A stretch of 15,616 bases of DNA from NCBI GenBank assembly GCA_035559315.1, contig DATMBJ010000101.1, positions 1 to 15,616 on the forward strand. The letters run 5' to 3'. Positions 14,054 through 15,616 of this stretch are shown one piece after another. The notes below the pieces were generated by a model. The model worked only from the letters and a program-made list of their open reading frames with translations. It was not told the origin of the DNA and searched no databases. A program made the translations under genes and the position numbers. Within the stretch, counting starts at the first letter, position 1, and each line of letters starts with the position of its first letter. Source of the stretch: DATLZM01 sp035559315. Lineage in GTDB: Bacteria > Actinomycetota > UBA4738 > HRBIN12.

Positions 14054-15616
14054 TCAGGCGCGCGGCTCCCCGCTGCGGGCGGCGCGGGACTCCTCCCACT
14101 CCTCCCAGGTCACGAGGACCTCGCGGGCCTTGGACCCCTGGGAGGGGCCCACGATCCCCCGCTGCTCGAGGAGGTCCATGAGCCGCCCGGCCCGGGCGAA
14201 GCCCACCTTGAGCTTCCGCTGGAGCATCGAGGTCGACCCGAGCTGGGAGCGGATCACGAGCTCGGCGGCCTGCTCGAGGAGCTCGTCGTCGTCGCCGAGC
14301 TCGTCCTCCCCCTCGACCGGGGGCCTCCCCAGCCCCTCCACGTTCGCCTCGTACTCCGCCTTCCGCTGGGCCCGGATCCACTCCGAGACCGCGGCGATCT
14401 CCTTCTCGGTCACGTAGGCGGCCTGGATCCGGACCGGCTTGGAGGCGTTGGCCGGCGCGAACAGCAGGTCCCCGTGGCCGACGAGCTTCTCCGCGCCGTT
14501 CTGGTCGAGGATCACCCGCGAGTCGGCCTGGGAGGAGGTCATGAGCGCGATCCGGGAGGGGATGTTGGCCTTGATCAGCCCGGTGACCACGTCCACCGAG
14601 GGGCGCTGGGTGGCCACCACCAGGTGGATCCCCACGGCCCGGGCCATCTGGGCGATCCGGCAGATCGCGTCCTCCACGTCCCGGGGGGCGACCATCATGA
14701 GGTCGGCGAGCTCGTCGATGACGACCAGGAGGTACGGGAGGTCGGTGAACCGCTCCTCCTGCCCGGGCGGGACCCGGAGCGTCCCCTCGGCCAGCCCCTG
14801 CCGGTAGCCGTCCAGGTCGCGGACCCCCACCGCGGCGAGGACCTCGTAGCGCTGCTCCATCTCCCGCACCACCCAGGCCAGGGCCTCCGCGGCCCGCTTG
14901 GGATGGACGATCACCGGCGAGAGCAGGTGCGGCAGGTCGGCGAAGTGGGAGAGCTCCACGCGCTTGGGGTCGACCAGCACGAGCTTCACCTGATCCGGCG
15001 TGGTCCGCATGAGGATCGAGGTCACGAACGAGTTGATCAGCGAGGACTTCCCGGCCCCCGTGGCCCCGGCGATCAGGAGGTGGGGCATCTCGGCCAGGTT
15101 CACCATCACCGCCCGCCCGTGGACGTCCTTCCCGAGGCCCACGGCGAGCGGGTGGCGCGCCTCCCGGGCGGCCCGGGAGCGGAGGACGTCGCCCAGGGTC
15201 ACGAACTCCCGGACCCTGTTCGGCACCTCCACCCCGATCGCCGAGCGCCCCGGGATCGGCGCGATGATCCGGACGTCGGGGGTGGCCAGGGCGTAGGCGA
15301 TGTCGTCGGCCAGCGACAGCACCCGGTTCACCTTGGTCCCGGGCTCCACCTCGACCTCGTAGAGCGTGACCGTCGGCCCCCGGTGGGCCGTGGGCACCCG
15401 GGCCGGGACCCCGAAGGTCCGGAACGTTCGCTCGAGCGCCTCCATCGTGTGCTCCTCGTCCCGGCCGTCGGCCCCGGAGGCCGGCGCGGCGCGGAGGAGG
15501 TCGAGCGGGGGAAGGCGGTAGGGCCCGCGGGCGGGCGGCGTCGCGGGGAGCCTCGCGCGGGCCCGGTGGGCGGCCTCGCCGTCGGTGTCGGCCGGGGGCC
15601 CGGCGACGACGGGCTC
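14054..15616 (-). CDS. ftsK: DNA translocase FtsK/SpoIIIE (C-terminal part; 5' end outside window)
   Basis: FtsK pumps chromosomal DNA through the closing septum and helps resolve chromosome dimers. The last 520 residues are visible, and the frame is open to the right edge. The visible part begins in a low-complexity linker, then YRLPPLDLLRAAP (residues 33-45) marks the start of the alpha domain. The Walker A GATGAGKSS is at about 184-192 and Walker B LLVVIDELAD at about 296-305, followed by VATQRPSVDVVTGLIKANIP. The DNA-reading gamma winged helix is at about 445-504 (LGSTSMLQRKLKVGFARAGR). An ATG at 15445 lies inside the alpha domain and is not the start. The N-terminal membrane domain is outside the window. 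It converges on ppa. Confidence 0.97.
   Translation of the reverse strand, partial: EPVVAGPPADTDGEAAHRARARLPATPPARGPYRLPPLDLLRAAPASGADGRDEEHTMEALERTFRTFGVPARVPTAHRGPTVTLYEVEVEPGTKVNRVLSLADDIAYALATPDVRIIAPIPGRSAIGVEVPNRVREFVTLGDVLRSRAAREARHPLAVGLGKDVHGRAVMVNLAEMPHLLIAGATGAGKSSLINSFVTSILMRTTPDQVKLVLVDPKRVELSHFADLPHLLSPVIVHPKRAAEALAWVVREMEQRYEVLAAVGVRDLDGYRQGLAEGTLRVPPGQEERFTDLPYLLVVIDELADLMMVAPRDVEDAICRIAQMARAVGIHLVVATQRPSVDVVTGLIKANIPSRIALMTSSQADSRVILDQNGAEKLVGHGDLLFAPANASKPVRIQAAYVTEKEIAAVSEWIRAQRKAEYEANVEGLGRPPVEGEDELGDDDELLEQAAELVIRSQLGSTSMLQRKLKVGFARAGRLMDLLEQRGIVGPSQGSKAREVLVTWEEWEESRAARSGEPRA

Noticed and set aside
1..15616. CRISPR array, tRNA or rRNA genes, insertion sequence, prophage or defence island
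   Set aside because: No regularly spaced repeats, cloverleaf, transposase, integrase or defence motif was seen. Apart from the intein the window is ordinary chromosomal core.
15446..15616. Start of ftsK at ATG 15445 with a non-coding upstream region
   Set aside because: The frame is open to the window edge and YRLPPLDLL upstream of the ATG is the conserved start of the FtsK alpha domain.

Overview
This is a 15.6 kb piece of bacterial chromosome with very high G+C (a sampled 60-base line in recA, 10201-10260, has 45 G/C). It carries thirteen recognisable genes, almost all housekeeping and all but two on the minus strand, plus two partial genes at the edges. The gene set ftsK, rodZ, cinA, recA, recX, rny, miaB, miaA, dapF, hflX in this order is a conserved block of Gram-positive-type bacteria. 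The SOS box in front of recA is of the CGAAC-N4-GTTCG type used by Firmicutes and Actinobacteria, not the E. coli type. Together with the G+C and frequent GTG starts this suggests an actinobacterial or neighbouring lineage such as deep-branching Actinomycetota, Chloroflexota or Dormibacterota. The assignment is inference and no marker here fixes the phylum.

Layout from right to left, the direction of most transcription. The 3' part of ftsK (14054 to the window edge) runs towards ppa, which is the only complete plus-strand gene. A 46-bp divergent gap separates ppa from rodZ. rodZ-cinA-thpR form one tight unit (rodZ and cinA overlap as TGATG). recA then has its own promoter directly after thpR, with a LexA box sitting in the 17-bp spacer, and a leader of about 140 nt. 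recX follows recA with a 2-bp gap. A 354-bp gap holds a candidate promoter, a possible 46-residue small ORF and a nested hairpin, and then comes rny. rny-miaB-miaA-dapF-dapL-hflX form a compact unit with gaps of 64, 0, -8, 13 and -1 bp. A gene of unknown function ends at 151 on the plus strand and converges on hflX.

How the genes work together: recA, recX and the SOS box form the DNA-damage response. miaA and miaB make the ms2i6A modification at tRNA position 37. dapL and dapF are the last two dedicated steps to meso-diaminopimelate by the aminotransferase route, feeding lysine and peptidoglycan. rny starts mRNA decay. hflX rescues or splits ribosomes. ftsK and rodZ act in chromosome segregation and cell shape. 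ppa removes pyrophosphate.

The most notable element is a 360-residue intein with a LAGLIDADG endonuclease domain inserted in the DNA-binding L2 loop of RecA. It has visibly lower G+C than its host gene (38 of 60 in 9421-9480). I did not find an undescribed defence or mobile system; the other points of interest are regulatory, in the recA, rny and rodZ/ppa upstream regions.
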